From positions 310,001-374,000 of the forward strand of contig NZ_JACSQL010000002.1 in NCBI RefSeq assembly GCF_014836635.1: a DNA stretch of 64,000 nt. The letters are read 5' to 3'. A program made the translations under genes and the position numbers. Shown in pieces: positions 1 through 12,566 of the stretch (position 1 is its first letter; every line of letters starts with the position of its first letter). This stretch comes from Paenibacillus gallinarum. Its GTDB lineage: Bacteria > Bacillota > Bacilli > Paenibacillales > Paenibacillaceae. The notes beneath the pieces are model-generated. The model was not told the DNA's origin. It did no database searches and saw only the letters and a program-made list of their open reading frames with translations.

Positions 1-19
1 CTTTATATTTATCCAGGTG

Positions 20-48
20 TTGACAGAGGATAAGCTATCTGTCATAAT
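20..48 (+). promoter_or_regulatory. Promoter of the pyr operon
   Basis: A perfect -35 box TTGACA (20-25) is followed after 17 bp by CATAAT (43-48), one mismatch from the sigma-A consensus. Transcription would start near 55 and give a leader of about 285 nt before pyrR, enough for the attenuator that follows. Confidence 0.75.
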
Positions 49-123
49 TCATGTCAATGAAGATTTGTTTGAAACTGGATTAATCCTGAGAGATTAACAT
101 TCAGACAAATACATGAATAGCAC

Positions 124-1806
<1,683 letters not shown>

Positions 1807-1921
1807 TAAAAGATTATAAAAAAATATAGGCATTTGATAACCCTTGCAACAGTCAAAACATACAATTTAAACATAATGTCCGTTGTTACGATAAAACGGT
1901 ACCGGAGCGGAGGATATATAC

Positions 1922-3244
1922 ATGTTACAAATGATTAAAAATGCAAGTGTATTAAATAAAGCAGGGGCACTCGAACAAAAGAACATTCTCATTTCCGAAG
2001 GAAAGATTTTAAGTATATACGATGCAGAGGAAGGGTTTGTATTAACCTTTGATAATGGAACGAACCCTAGCGATGTAAACATAGAAGAGATTGATGTAGA
2101 AGGTAAATTAGTAGTCTCGGGTCTTATTGATATGCACGTACATTTAAGAGAACCAGGATTTGAACATAAAGAAACAATTGAGTCCGGCAGCCGTTCTGCT
2201 GTAAAAGGTGGATTTACAACGATTGCTTGTATGCCGAATACAAGACCAGTAACGGACGATCCGGAGACAGTAGAGCTCGTACTTAATAAAGCAAAAGAAG
2301 CAGGACTTGCCAAAGTACTTCCTTACGCAGCGATTACGATAAATGAACTTGGTCGCGAGCTGACGGATTTTGATGCACTTAAAGCAGCGGGTGCGATCGG
2401 ATTTACCGACGACGGTGTTGGTGTACAAAGCGCTCAAATGATGAAAGATGCAATGAAGAAAGCGGCAGCGATGGATATGCCTGTGATTGCTCACTGTGAG
2501 GACAATTCCTTGGTGGAAGGTGCTTGCGTAGCAGAAGGCGCTTTTGCTGAGAAACATGGTCTGAAAGGCATCCCGAATGAGTCAGAAGCCATCCACGTTG
2601 GACGCGATATTCTACTCGCTGAAGCAACGGGCGTACATTATCATGTCTGTCATGTGAGTACAGAGCAATCAGTTCGACTCATCCGTGAAGCTAAAAAGAT
2701 CGGTATTAAAGTAACAGCTGAGGTTTGTCCTCACCATCTGATTTTGGCAGATGAAGACATTCCGGGTCTGGATGCGAACTGGAAAATGAACCCTCCGCTG
2801 CGCTCACGTCGTGATGTAGAAGCATGTATCGAAGGGCTTGAGGACGGAACAATCGATATCATCGTTACAGATCATGCACCGCATAGCGAAGAAGAGAAAG
2901 CAAAAGGAATGGAGCTTGCACCATTTGGTATTGTTGGTTTTGAAACAGCATTCCCACTGCTCTATACAAAGTTTGTGGCAACAGGAAAATGGAGTCTTTC
3001 CTTCCTGGTAGAGAAAATGACGACTGAACCGGCACGGGTATTCCGCCTGGATACGGGGCGTTTGGAAGAAGGAGCACCAGCGGATATCACGGTCATTGAC
3101 CTTACTACTGAGCGCGCTGTTGACCCAACCGAGTTTGCTACAAAAGGACGTAATACACCATTTACAGGATGGGAACTTACTGGCTGGCCTGTAATGACTT
3201 TTGTAGACGGGAAAAAGGTATATACTGATCCAACGTTAAGCTAA
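1922..3244 (+). CDS. pyrC: Dihydroorotase
   Basis: Zinc amidohydrolase that cyclises carbamoyl aspartate to dihydroorotate. Of 440 residues, the metal-binding DMHVHLREPGF lies at about 70-80, the MPNTRP substrate segment near 110 and the catalytic DHAPH near 317. The ATG at 1922 has GCGGAGG 8 bp upstream. The 115-bp gap after pyrB shows no convincing terminator, so read-through from the pyr promoter is expected. Confidence 0.96.
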   Translation: MLQMIKNASVLNKAGALEQKNILISEGKILSIYDAEEGFVLTFDNGTNPSDVNIEEIDVEGKLVVSGLIDMHVHLREPGFEHKETIESGSRSAVKGGFTTIACMPNTRPVTDDPETVELVLNKAKEAGLAKVLPYAAITINELGRELTDFDALKAAGAIGFTDDGVGVQSAQMMKDAMKKAAAMDMPVIAHCEDNSLVEGACVAEGAFAEKHGLKGIPNESEAIHVGRDILLAEATGVHYHVCHVSTEQSVRLIREAKKIGIKVTAEVCPHHLILADEDIPGLDANWKMNPPLRSRRDVEACIEGLEDGTIDIIVTDHAPHSEEEKAKGMELAPFGIVGFETAFPLLYTKFVATGKWSLSFLVEKMTTEPARVFRLDTGRLEEGAPADITVIDLTTERAVDPTEFATKGRNTPFTGWELTGWPVMTFVDGKKVYTDPTLS

Positions 3245-3346
3245 GCAATAAAAGATTACGACTAACAACGGTTTATTGAACTTTTATATAGAAGCTTATT
3301 GATAAAACCAAAATTGAGGCAAGACAACATTAAGGAGTGAAATTGG

Positions 3347-4489
3347 ATGCAGGCACAAGCAAGATTGTTACTAGAAGACGGCACATTGTTCACCGGAAGA
3401 GCTTTCGGGGCAGAAGGAGAAACAACAGGTGAAGTCGTTTTTAATACAGGTATCACAGGCTACCAAGAGGTGCTGTCTGATCCTTCTTACTGCGGGCAAA
3501 TCGTAACGATGACTTATCCGCTGATCGGAAACTACGGGATCACACGTGATGATTTTGAATCCATTCGTCCTTATGTACATGGCTTTGTCACTCGCCGCCA
3601 TGAACCAGTACCAAGTAACTGGCGTGCAGAATGTAGTGTTGATGATCTTTTGAAAGAGTATGGAATCTTAGGAATCAGCGATATTGATACACGGATGTTG
3701 ACGCGCCGCATTCGTCATCACGGAACAATGAAAGGGATTCTTACAACAGGTTCGAAGCCGGTTGAGGAACTTCTGGAAATGATGAAAGATACGACGATTG
3801 ATGAACTTCGCAATCAGGTGCCTCTGACTTCAACCAAACACGTATACAGCAGCCCGGGTACGGGAGAGCGGATCGTAGTTGTAGACTACGGGGCGAAAAC
3901 AGGTATCTTGCGCGAACTGAATAAACGTGGCTGTGACGTTGTAGTGGTACCGCACGACACAACAGCTGATGAAATTCGAAAACTGAATCCGGACGGCATT
4001 CAGCTGTCCAACGGTCCTGGGGACCCCAAAGATGTTCCTTATGCAGTAGATATGATTTCCGAATTGCTTGGTGAATATCCAATCTTCGGTATCTGCCTTG
4101 GTCACCAACTGTTTGCACTGGCAGCCGGTGCGGATACAGAGAGACTAAAATTCGGTCACCGCGGAGGTAACCATCCGGTCAAAGATCTAGAAACAGGTCG
4201 ATGCTATATTACATCTCAGAACCATGGATATACCGTTAACGAGGAGTCAATTAAAGGAACGGACCTGGTCGTTACACATATCAACAACAATGATAAATCC
4301 ATTGAAGGATTAAAACATAAGGAATATCCGGTATTTACCGTACAATATCATCCAGAGGCAGCACCAGGACCTGAAGATAATTCCTACTTGTTCGACCGCT
4401 TTATTGATATGATTCGTGAGCACAAACTTAACCATCCGAAAAAAGCGCGCCAAGCCGTACTTGCCGCAGCAGTGAAGGGAGCACGTTAA
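3347..4489 (+). CDS. carA: Carbamoyl-phosphate synthase, small (glutaminase) subunit
   Basis: Hydrolyses glutamine and channels ammonia to CarB. The 380-residue protein has the N-terminal CPSase small-chain domain and a class I glutamine amidotransferase domain with nucleophile Cys250 in GICLGHQLF; the catalytic His and Glu are in [24 protein letters not shown] precedes the ATG. carB starts 1 bp after the stop, so the subunits are made from adjacent, probably coupled frames. Being inside the pyr operon, this is the pyrimidine-dedicated enzyme (pyrAA in Bacillus naming). Confidence 0.96.
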   Translation: MQAQARLLLEDGTLFTGRAFGAEGETTGEVVFNTGITGYQEVLSDPSYCGQIVTMTYPLIGNYGITRDDFESIRPYVHGFVTRRHEPVPSNWRAECSVDDLLKEYGILGISDIDTRMLTRRIRHHGTMKGILTTGSKPVEELLEMMKDTTIDELRNQVPLTSTKHVYSSPGTGERIVVVDYGAKTGILRELNKRGCDVVVVPHDTTADEIRKLNPDGIQLSNGPGDPKDVPYAVDMISELLGEYPIFGICLGHQLFALAAGADTERLKFGHRGGNHPVKDLETGRCYITSQNHGYTVNEESIKGTDLVVTHINNNDKSIEGLKHKEYPVFTVQYHPEAAPGPEDNSYLFDRFIDMIREHKLNHPKKARQAVLAAAVKGAR

Positions 4490-4490
4490 C

Positions 4491-7400
4491 ATGCCGAAAA
4501 ATACAGACCTCAAGAAAATTCTTGTTATTGGCTCCGGTCCGATCGTAATCGGTCAGGCAGCAGAGTTTGATTATGCAGGAACGCAAGCATGTCAAGCACT
4601 TAAAGAAGAAGGCGTGGAAGTTGTTCTCATCAATAGTAACCCTGCAACGATCATGACAGACAGCAATATGGCTGACAAAGTATATATCGAGCCGATTACA
4701 CTTGATTTTGTAACACAAATCATTCGTCAGGAGCGTCCAGATGGACTGCTTCCAACGCTTGGCGGTCAAACGGGTCTTAATATGGCGGTTGAATTGGCGC
4801 GCGCTGGAGTGCTAGAAAGCGAAAATGTAAAACTTCTGGGTACACAGCTAACTTCCATCGAAAAAGCAGAAGACCGTGACTTGTTCCGTGATCTGATGCG
4901 TGAACTAGAACAGCCGGTTCCTGAGAGTGTAATCGTAACGACGCTTAATGAAGCTATCGATTTTGCTAATGAGATTGGTTATCCAATTATTGTCCGTCCT
5001 GCTTATACCCTCGGCGGAACAGGCGGCGGAATTTGTGCAACCGAAGAAGAACTTCGTGAGATCGTTGCTTCCGGACTCCGCTATAGCCCAATTGGACAAT
5101 GTTTGGTTGAGAAAAGTATTGCCGGTATGAAAGAAGTAGAATATGAAGTTATGCGCGATGCGAATGACAACTGTATCGTTGTATGTAACATGGAGAACTT
5201 TGACCCAGTGGGTGTACATACGGGAGACAGTATCGTTGTGGCACCGAGCCAGACGCTGTCAGATCGTGAGTACCAGATGCTGCGTACAGCATCAATCAAA
5301 ATCATCCGCGCTCTTAATATCGAAGGTGGTTGTAACGTTCAGTTTGCTCTGGATCCACAAAGCTTCCAGTACTATGTAATTGAAGTAAATCCACGTGTAA
5401 GCCGCTCTTCAGCTCTTGCATCCAAAGCAACAGGTTATCCAATTGCGAAGATGGCAGCTAAAATAGCAATGGGCTACACACTTGACGAAATTATTAACCC
5501 GGTAACGGGCCAAACTTATGCATTCTTCGAGCCGACACTGGATTATATCGTAAGCAAGATTCCGCGCTGGCCATTTGATAAATTTGTATCTGCAAACCGT
5601 AAACTGGGTACACAGATGAAAGCAACGGGCGAAGTAATGGCCATTGGCCGTACTTTTGAAGAATCAATTCACAAAGCAGTTCGCTCACTTGAAATCGGAG
5701 CACACCGTATTCATTTGAAAGATGCGGCTCAGCTTGAAGACGAAGTGCTGAGAACACGTCTTATCAAACCGGACGATGAGCGTATGTTCCTCGTAGCGGA
5801 AGCATTCCGCCGCGGTTACACTCTGCAAGAGATTCAGGATCTTACCAAAATTGATTGGTGGTTCCTTGATAAAATCGAAGGAATTATCAAATTCGAAGAT
5901 CAGATACGTTCCGAAAAAGAACTGAGCAAAGAAATGCTCTACCAAGCAAAACGGTTGGGCTTCACAGACCGTTCGATTGCAGAAATTCGCGCTGAGGGAC
6001 AGCCGGGTGAAGCATTCACAACAGAGAAGGAAGTTCGCGAGATGCGTGAAAGAATGCAGCTGCGCCCTGTATACAAAATGGTAGATACATGTGCGGCTGA
6101 ATTTGAAGCGATCACACCTTATTACTACTCTAGTTATGAAACAGAGAATGAAGTCATTCCATCTGCAAAAGAGAAAATCGTGGTACTGGGTTCGGGTCCA
6201 ATTCGTATCGGACAAGGAATTGAGTTCGACTACTCTACCGTACATGCGGTATGGGCGATTCAGAATGCTGGGTACGAAGCCGTTATTATTAACAATAACC
6301 CGGAGACAGTATCTACGGACTTCAATACATCAGATCGTCTCTACTTTGAGCCTTTGTTCTTTGAAGATGTAATGAACGTGATTGAACAAGAGAAACCGAT
6401 CGGTGTCATTGTACAGTTCGGTGGTCAGACGGCAATTAACCTGGCTGCACCGCTTGCAGCGGCAGGCGTTAAAATTCTGGGAACAGATCTTGCCAGCATT
6501 GATGAAGCAGAAGATCGTAAGAAATTCGAAGCGCTTCTCTCCAGACTTGATATTGCACAGCCTCTTGGCAAAACAGTAACGACTGTAGATGATGCAGTAG
6601 TCACTGCACAAAGTATAGGCTACCCTGTACTGGTTCGTCCTTCGTATGTCCTTGGGGGACGTGCAATGGAAATCGTCTACTCTGACAGTGAACTGCTGAG
6701 CTATATGGAACAAGCGGTGAAAATCAATCCTGACCATCCGGTACTGATTGACCGCTATATGCTTGGTAAAGAGGTAGAAGTAGATGCAATCTGTGATGGA
6801 GAAACCGTACTGATTCCAGGGATTATGGAGCACATCGAACGCGCAGGGGTCCACTCCGGTGACTCAATTGCAGTATACCCTCCGCAGCATCTGGAAGCAC
6901 ATTTGAAAGAAAAAGTCGTTAACATCACGATCAATATTGCAAAAGAACTGAATACCATTGGACTTGTAAATATCCAGTTCGTTATCTACAAAGATGATGT
7001 GTACGTGATTGAAGTGAATCCTAGATCTTCTAGAACGGTACCATTCCTGAGCAAAGTAACAGGCATTCCAATGGCTAACCTAGCAACACAAGCCATCCTT
7101 GGTAAAAAGCTAGCTGATCAAGGTTATGTAGATGGACTGTGGCCAGAAAGCGAGCATGTATCGGTAAAAGTGCCGGTGTTCTCTTTTGCGAAACTCCGCC
7201 GAGTAGAACCTACGCTTGGTCCTGAGATGAAATCAACCGGTGAAGTAATGGGCCGTGATGTTCAGTATGCTAAGGCACTCTATAAAGGATTGATTGGTGC
7301 AGGAATGAAGATTCCTTCTTCCGGCGCAATCATTGCAACGGTAGCTGATAAGGATAAAGACGAGGCAGTTTCACTGCTTGGCGGATTCTTTAAACTGGGT

Positions 7401-7709
7401 TATAAAATTATCGCTACAGGCGGTACAGCAGCAGCCCTTGAGGAAGCAGGTATCCCTGTCCAAACCGTGAATAAGCTTAGCGAAGGTACGCCAAACATTC
7501 TCGATATGATCCGTACGGGCGAAGCAAACTTTGTCTTTAATACACTGACTAAGGGTAAAACGCCGCAACGTGATGGATTCCGGATCCGCCGTGAAGCGGT
7601 AGAGAACGGTGTGGTATGTATGACTTCCTTGGATACAGTTCGTGCACTCCTGCAAATGCTGGAGACGATTAACTTCTCCTCGGAATCCATGCCGACTTTT
7701 AGCCGCTAA
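4491..7709 (+). CDS. carB: Carbamoyl-phosphate synthase, large subunit
   Basis: Makes carbamoyl phosphate from bicarbonate, ammonia and two ATP. The 1072-residue length is normal. It is an internal duplication of two ATP-grasp units: the first starts with [20 protein letters not shown] (about 9-28), the second with [20 protein letters not shown] (about 562-581). Each half repeats an RPSY/RPAY-type segment and an EVNPR metal/ATP motif. The C-terminal ~130 residues form the MGS-like allosteric domain ([17 protein letters not shown]). Confidence 0.97.
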   Translation: MPKNTDLKKILVIGSGPIVIGQAAEFDYAGTQACQALKEEGVEVVLINSNPATIMTDSNMADKVYIEPITLDFVTQIIRQERPDGLLPTLGGQTGLNMAVELARAGVLESENVKLLGTQLTSIEKAEDRDLFRDLMRELEQPVPESVIVTTLNEAIDFANEIGYPIIVRPAYTLGGTGGGICATEEELREIVASGLRYSPIGQCLVEKSIAGMKEVEYEVMRDANDNCIVVCNMENFDPVGVHTGDSIVVAPSQTLSDREYQMLRTASIKIIRALNIEGGCNVQFALDPQSFQYYVIEVNPRVSRSSALASKATGYPIAKMAAKIAMGYTLDEIINPVTGQTYAFFEPTLDYIVSKIPRWPFDKFVSANRKLGTQMKATGEVMAIGRTFEESIHKAVRSLEIGAHRIHLKDAAQLEDEVLRTRLIKPDDERMFLVAEAFRRGYTLQEIQDLTKIDWWFLDKIEGIIKFEDQIRSEKELSKEMLYQAKRLGFTDRSIAEIRAEGQPGEAFTTEKEVREMRERMQLRPVYKMVDTCAAEFEAITPYYYSSYETENEVIPSAKEKIVVLGSGPIRIGQGIEFDYSTVHAVWAIQNAGYEAVIINNNPETVSTDFNTSDRLYFEPLFFEDVMNVIEQEKPIGVIVQFGGQTAINLAAPLAAAGVKILGTDLASIDEAEDRKKFEALLSRLDIAQPLGKTVTTVDDAVVTAQSIGYPVLVRPSYVLGGRAMEIVYSDSELLSYMEQAVKINPDHPVLIDRYMLGKEVEVDAICDGETVLIPGIMEHIERAGVHSGDSIAVYPPQHLEAHLKEKVVNITINIAKELNTIGLVNIQFVIYKDDVYVIEVNPRSSRTVPFLSKVTGIPMANLATQAILGKKLADQGYVDGLWPESEHVSVKVPVFSFAKLRRVEPTLGPEMKSTGEVMGRDVQYAKALYKGLIGAGMKIPSSGAIIATVADKDKDEAVSLLGGFFKLGYKIIATGGTAAALEEAGIPVQTVNKLSEGTPNILDMIRTGEANFVFNTLTKGKTPQRDGFRIRREAVENGVVCMTSLDTVRALLQMLETINFSSESMPTFSR

Positions 7710-7739
7710 TTACGCATAGACTCAAGTGAACTTTACAGT

Positions 7740-7784
7740 AGGACATCGGTCAGCCCATAATTTTTGGGCTGGACTTGATGTCCT
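7740..7784 (+). promoter_or_regulatory. Long intergenic hairpin between carB and pyrF
   Basis: AGGACATC (7740-7747) pairs with GATGTCCT (7777-7784), enclosing a second stem AGCCCA/TGGGCT (7752-7757/7765-7770). Only a weak T stretch (TTTATC) follows. It could be a partial terminator or an mRNA processing/stability hairpin that sets pyrFE expression apart from carAB. No PyrR-binding consensus is seen next to it. Confidence 0.55.
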
Positions 7785-7830
7785 TTATCACGGATAGGAA
7801 CGAAATTACGTTAGTGAAGGAGCATGACAC

Positions 7831-8565
7831 ATGACACCTGAATATAAACAAATGGCTGGACGCTTGATGGTTGCTCTGGATTATCCTAACGCAAACGCAG
7901 CAAGAGAGCTGGTAGAGAAACTGAACGGGATTCCTTGCTACATGAAAGTAGGGATGCAGCTGTTTTACACAGCAGGACCTGAATTTGTTAGCGAACTCAA
8001 AGAAAAAGGATATTCAGTATTCCTGGATGTGAAAATGCATGATATTCCTAACACGGTTCGCGGAGGCTCCCACAGTGTAACTAGGCTGGGTGTAGATATG
8101 TTTAACGTGCATGCCGGAGGCGGCGCTGCTATGATGCGTGCTGCGCTCGAAGGAGCAAAGCAGGCAGCAGAAGAGGAAGGTATACTACTTCCTACCATTA
8201 TTGCGGTGACGCAGCTGACGAGCACAGATCAGCAGACGATGAATGATGAGATCGGTATCCCTGGACAAGTTCAGGATACCGTTGTAAGGTATGCACAGCT
8301 TGCTAAGGAAGCAGGACTGAATGGAGTTGTGGCATCTCCCCTGGAAGCGGGAAGTATTCACGAAGCGTGTGGAACCAATTTTATTACGGTAACCCCGGGA
8401 ATTAGACCACGCGGCAGTGCAGCAGGTGATCAGTCCCGAGTAACTACACCGCAAGAAGCCATTGCAGGCGGAACTCAGTTTATTGTTGTCGGAAGACCGA
8501 TTACGGCAGCAACTGATCCAAGAGCAGCAGCAGAACAAATTATTGAGGAGATGATGAACGCATGA
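7831..8565 (+). CDS. pyrF: Orotidine 5'-phosphate decarboxylase
   Basis: Converts OMP to UMP, the last step of the pathway. The 244-residue TIM-barrel protein has the catalytic DxKxxD motif as D66-V-K68-M-H-D71 in [10 protein letters not shown], and the phosphate-binding end [16 protein letters not shown]. An RBS (GAAGGAG) precedes ATG 7831. It overlaps pyrE by 4 bp (ATGA), so the two terminal enzymes are probably translationally coupled. Confidence 0.96.
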   Translation: MTPEYKQMAGRLMVALDYPNANAARELVEKLNGIPCYMKVGMQLFYTAGPEFVSELKEKGYSVFLDVKMHDIPNTVRGGSHSVTRLGVDMFNVHAGGGAAMMRAALEGAKQAAEEEGILLPTIIAVTQLTSTDQQTMNDEIGIPGQVQDTVVRYAQLAKEAGLNGVVASPLEAGSIHEACGTNFITVTPGIRPRGSAAGDQSRVTTPQEAIAGGTQFIVVGRPITAATDPRAAAEQIIEEMMNA

Positions 8566-9200
8566 CAACCACGACAATCGCAGAAAAAATAGCATCCGCT
8601 CTACTAAGTATTAAGGCTGTAGCTTTACGCCCAAATGATCCTTTTACTTGGACTTCCGGTATTAAATCTCCCATCTATTGCGACAATCGTCTGACCATGT
8701 CTTATCCGGAAATCCGTGATCTCATTGCTGAATCCTTCGCCTCTATCATCCGTGAGCAGTATCCGGAAACAGAAGTGATTGCAGGAACGGCAACAGCAGG
8801 TATTCCTCATGCAGCTTTTGTTGCTCAGAAACTAGGCCTGCCTATGATCTATATTCGCGATAAAGCGAAAGGACATGGCAAAGAGAATCAGATCGAAGGA
8901 CTTGTTAAAGAAGGTCAAAAAGTGATTGTCATTGAGGATCTTATCTCAACAGGTGGAAGTTCCATCAAAGCTGCGCAAGCAGTTCAGCAATCCGGCGCTG
9001 AGGTTCTGGCTGTACTTGCGATCTTCAGCTACCAGCTGGATCGTGCAGTGAATGGCTTTGAGGAAGCAGGAATTGCACTTCAAACCTTGTCTAACTATTC
9101 TGCACTTCTTGATGTAGCGCTTCGTGAAGGAGCGATTGCGGAGGAAGATATCGCTCTTCTTCGTTCTTGGAGAGAGAACCCTGCGGCGTTTGGTGTATAA
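8562..9200 (+). CDS. pyrE: Orotate phosphoribosyltransferase
   Basis: Joins orotate to PRPP to give OMP. The 212-residue protein has the PRPP motif [14 protein letters not shown] (about 121-134) and the flexible catalytic loop around [10 protein letters not shown] (about 101-110). It is the last gene of the pyr operon. No pyrD or pyrK lies between carB and pyrF, unlike in Bacillus subtilis, so dihydroorotate dehydrogenase must be encoded elsewhere. Confidence 0.95.
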   Translation: MTTTTIAEKIASALLSIKAVALRPNDPFTWTSGIKSPIYCDNRLTMSYPEIRDLIAESFASIIREQYPETEVIAGTATAGIPHAAFVAQKLGLPMIYIRDKAKGHGKENQIEGLVKEGQKVIVIEDLISTGGSSIKAAQAVQQSGAEVLAVLAIFSYQLDRAVNGFEEAGIALQTLSNYSALLDVALREGAIAEEDIALLRSWRENPAAFGV

Positions 9201-9218
9201 AAGTTTTAAAATGTATAC

Positions 9219-9256
9219 AAAAAGAGAGTGTTCCTATTATGGGACACTCTCTTTTT
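9219..9256. terminator. Bidirectional terminator after pyrE
   Basis: AAAAAGAGAGTG is mirrored by CACTCTCTTTTT around a short loop, giving a strong stem with T runs on both strands. It ends the pyr operon on the plus strand and the convergent ABC transporter operon on the minus strand. Confidence 0.85.
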
Positions 9257-9274
9257 ATGTGAAGATAACTATAC

Positions 9275-9928
9275 TCAAACAGTAACCTGACTTTTTACAT
9301 GAGACAGCTTCTGATTATCAATCCGGTAAACTTCATCGCATAGCAGATTAATGTCTTCCTGATTATGACTTGTGAGCAAAACAGTTTTTCCTTCTTGTCT
9401 AAAACGAAGGAGTAACTGACGTATGTTGTCCACGCTATCACTATCAAGTGCATTAAACGGTTCGTCTAGTAATAAGACTTTCTGATTCTCCATAATGGCT
9501 TGGGCAATCGCAATCTTTTGTTTCATGCCAAGCGAGTAATTTCTCATTTTTTGTTTTGTGTCTGGATCAAGTCCGACGAGGCGCATCACGTCTTTTATAT
9601 CTTGATCCGTAATTTTATTTTGGATTTCAGCCCAGCGCTGTAAATTTTCAAAGCCCGTTTTATTGCCCATATATCCAGGACGATCAATAATAATGCCAAA
9701 ATTACGTGGGAATTGTCCGCCATTGTCCATGTAATTCGGGTGAATTTTTACTTCTCCTTGATCTGGATGAATAAAGCCGCATATACATTTAAATAACACA
9801 GATTTACCTGATCCGTTGGCTCCAGTGATACCATATATTTTCCCTTGTTCAAAAGTCGCATTGACTTGATTAAATAATAGGTTCCCTTTGTATGATTTGC
9901 TGACATTCACAAGTTCTATAATATTCAT
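9275..9928 (-). CDS. ABC transporter ATP-binding protein
   Basis: Cytoplasmic ATPase of a three-gene transporter. Walker A GANGSGKS lies at about residues 36-43, a divergent signature NYSLGMKQK in place of LSGGQ, Walker B VLLLDEP and the H-loop TSHN. The start is set at the inner ATG (9928) because GGAGGG lies just upstream; an ATG at 9943 overlaps that ribosome site. The protein is short (217 residues), typical of ABC-2-type exporters of peptides or lantibiotic-like compounds. The substrate is unknown. Confidence 0.85.
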   Translation of the reverse strand: MNIIELVNVSKSYKGNLLFNQVNATFEQGKIYGITGANGSGKSVLFKCICGFIHPDQGEVKIHPNYMDNGGQFPRNFGIIIDRPGYMGNKTGFENLQRWAEIQNKITDQDIKDVMRLVGLDPDTKQKMRNYSLGMKQKIAIAQAIMENQKVLLLDEPFNALDSDSVDNIRQLLLRFRQEGKTVLLTSHNQEDINLLCDEVYRIDNQKLSHVKSQVTV

Positions 9929-9956
9929 CGTAATACCCTCCATTTTCTCACCGTAA

Positions 9957-11477
9957 TTAATGAAAAGCGATATCCTTTTTTCTAAAAAGAATTAACATTA
10001 TACTAATCTCGATGATTAGATAAGTGAGCAGCAAAGCTGAGATTCGCAGCGTATTACTCCAGTCCGCAGTCACATACCCCATACTATTAAGACCAAGAGG
10101 CAGAAAAGTCCCAATATTAAAGGTAGGAAGGGTAAATAGCACCATTGCTCCTATCACGATGACATTCCACGATCCTTCGGGCAAAATCCATGCGCAGATC
10201 AGAACAATCATCATCCCGTTCATGAGCTGCAGCCATCCATTAATCAGAAAATGATATAGAATCTGAGGGAGCGTCACTCCTTCGAGTACGTTCATCATCG
10301 GAGCAAGACTTTTATTAAACACAAGACTGAGCACGGTGGTTACGAAGAGTAGCATGATAAGAAATACAAACGCTGTAAAAGCAAACTTTATAATGACACG
10401 TGAGAACCAATGGAATATCGATTTGTAGCGAATAGCCATGTAATAAAATCTGCCTGTTAAATAATCAATGATATAGACCTGGAAGAAATAAACGAATCCA
10501 TAGAAAGTAATAATATAAAACAAGTAAGTGACTAAACTAAATCTACGATCTAGATCTACTCCAAAGAAACTCAGGTACAGGGCATCCCATACTGTATGAA
10601 TTGTATCTTTCATTCTCAAAAGTGTGGTTATGATTCCGAATAAGATAAGCACGCCATAGATGATGATAGGATAGTTGCCTTTTAACCATGCTTTTATAGA
10701 GCTAAAGCGCTTGCTTCGTAATATAGGGACGATCAATACTAATAAACCCATCAATAGGAATAACAATACAAATCCAGTAATAGGTGAACCCATCGACCCT
10801 GAGGAATACGGTAAAGACATGTAATCAAGCGTAATAAGGTATGGATTAGTCATATAACGAAATGATGCCATCGAATAGACAATAAAAATGAAAATTGCCA
10901 TTCCCATATATATAAGTTTGGGTACAAACATATACAGCGTAATTAGGAGCAGATGCATACATTGAAAAAAGAAAACCAGCAGGCCCATTTGTAACAAAAT
11001 AAACAGAATGGGAGTTAGCCCTGATTCTTGAGCATGTACACTCACAGCATTAAACGTAGTATAATCGCTGCTGCTGAATGTACTCCAAGTGGAGTTCCAC
11101 GGAAACCCTAGAGTAAAAATGAAAGAAATCATGAGAAACAGCAGGATGCTTCCCATGACGGATGTAAAGTACAGTTTAAAACTATAAAGCATCCATTTTC
11201 GCCAACTGTGAAGCCGACTGAAATAGGAAGTATTCCATAATTCTTGAATCAGCAGGATGGACTTTATCATTAGAAACGGAAGCAGTAAATAAATAAGTGT
11301 GAATGGACTCCCGAATATACCGATGACAATATCCCATTGATTTAATTGCTGATGAAGCTGCTGAGACGATTGAACGATACTCCTTCGCTGGCTCATGCTA
11401 AAAATAAACAACAGGATGGAAAGGAAGATCCACTCTTTTCCGAAAAATCCCTGAAATAATCTGGATGCATATTTCAT
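9957..11477 (-). CDS. Polytopic membrane protein, probable ABC transporter permease
   Basis: A 506-residue protein with about ten to twelve hydrophobic segments spread over its length, and short basic loops. I recognise no specific family motif. It starts 4 bp inside the upstream membrane-protein gene (11474-11477) and is followed by the ATPase gene 28 bp downstream, so it is most likely one of two permease subunits of that transporter. Confidence 0.7.
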   Translation of the reverse strand: MKYASRLFQGFFGKEWIFLSILLFIFSMSQRRSIVQSSQQLHQQLNQWDIVIGIFGSPFTLIYLLLPFLMIKSILLIQELWNTSYFSRLHSWRKWMLYSFKLYFTSVMGSILLFLMISFIFTLGFPWNSTWSTFSSSDYTTFNAVSVHAQESGLTPILFILLQMGLLVFFFQCMHLLLITLYMFVPKLIYMGMAIFIFIVYSMASFRYMTNPYLITLDYMSLPYSSGSMGSPITGFVLLFLLMGLLVLIVPILRSKRFSSIKAWLKGNYPIIIYGVLILFGIITTLLRMKDTIHTVWDALYLSFFGVDLDRRFSLVTYLFYIITFYGFVYFFQVYIIDYLTGRFYYMAIRYKSIFHWFSRVIIKFAFTAFVFLIMLLFVTTVLSLVFNKSLAPMMNVLEGVTLPQILYHFLINGWLQLMNGMMIVLICAWILPEGSWNVIVIGAMVLFTLPTFNIGTFLPLGLNSMGYVTADWSNTLRISALLLTYLIIEISIMLILFRKKDIAFH

Positions 11478-12280
11478 GTTAAATTACCTGCTGTTTTAAG
11501 GCTCCTACGGAGCAGAATGAATAATAGAATATTGATACAGACAATAACGAAAAACGGAATGAAGGCATATCCTATGCTATTTTGAATCCGATTGAACGGA
11601 AAGATGGAATGGATGAAGGTATATTTATCTAATTTCAGCGAGTAAAAAGTGAAGGTTCCGACTACATATAAGACAAACGGGAAAGAGAACGCTAAGAAAC
11701 GATTTTTGAGCAGCAGGACTAGAAAAAAAGCGATAGAAGCATACAATGCACCATTAATAGCCACCCATAAGGAATAGAAAAATCCATAGAACATATCTCC
11801 GTAACGAAGAAGCCGGGAGAAAGTGTCCCGAGTATATCGGTCTTCTGCCACAGTTTCTTGGGAGAGTCCGTAGCCTTCCAAGTTATAGTTTGCAATTCCA
11901 AGTGATGGCTCAACATAACGTGTAATCAAGAAAATGGAAAACATGACGAAAAATAAGAATAGGGTAGTTAGTATAAAGTTAGTAATCCATCTTCTGCGAA
12001 TCGTCTCATTTATATCTCTTCGCATACGAGTATATACAAGAAAACGATGATTTACTTCACTGGAAAAAGGTGCAACATAAACGAGCACGGCAACAACAGG
12101 GAATATGATCAGCATAGAATTTTCGATGATTAAAGTATACAAATCAAGCCAATCTCGCAATTCATAATTTCGAATTATAAAATACGAAGAGAACAGAATA
12201 CCAGATACCAATAAAATACAATAAATGAGGAGTTGCCAAGCTTTTTTCATCCAAGGATTACTATTTGTTCGGGCTTTCAT
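11474..12280 (-). CDS. Membrane protein, probable ABC transporter permease subunit
   Basis: About 268 residues with roughly six membrane segments, starting with a hydrophobic helix after a basic N terminus (MKARTNSNPWMKKAWQ). The ATG at 12280 is preferred over the one at 12289 because AAGAAAGG sits 8-10 bp upstream of it and directly abuts the earlier ATG. First gene of the minus-strand operon. The large central loop contains acidic and polar residues, and the sequence is otherwise unrecognised. Confidence 0.65.
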   Translation of the reverse strand: MKARTNSNPWMKKAWQLLIYCILLVSGILFSSYFIIRNYELRDWLDLYTLIIENSMLIIFPVVAVLVYVAPFSSEVNHRFLVYTRMRRDINETIRRRWITNFILTTLFLFFVMFSIFLITRYVEPSLGIANYNLEGYGLSQETVAEDRYTRDTFSRLLRYGDMFYGFFYSLWVAINGALYASIAFFLVLLLKNRFLAFSFPFVLYVVGTFTFYSLKLDKYTFIHSIFPFNRIQNSIGYAFIPFFVIVCINILLFILLRRSLKTAGNLT

Positions 12281-12566
12281 AAGACTCATCCTTTCTTGAT
12301 CATACTTACGTAAATATAAACAGAATCTATCTATTATACATATTCATATATAAAAATGTAAAAAAATATCAAATATTAGGTTGATATAAATAGATGATAG
12401 TAGTAATAGGGACCAACCACTAAGGGATGGTCTATTTTTATATCTCAAATAAAAAATATCTTTAAAAGGTTGTAACTTCTTCCGTATTCATGTCGTTTAT
12501 AATGCGAGATAGAAATATTTGTAAGTAAAGTATATTAATTTCCTTATTGATACAGGGGGGGAGCTA
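12281..12566. other. Divergent intergenic region
   Basis: This AT-rich 286 bp separates the minus-strand transporter from the plus-strand export cluster and must hold promoters for both. On the plus strand a TATAAT is present at 12498-12503, with no convincing -35 at 17 bp. A small hairpin GACCA/TGGTC followed by ATTTTTAT is present near 12411-12439; its role is unclear. Confidence 0.4.
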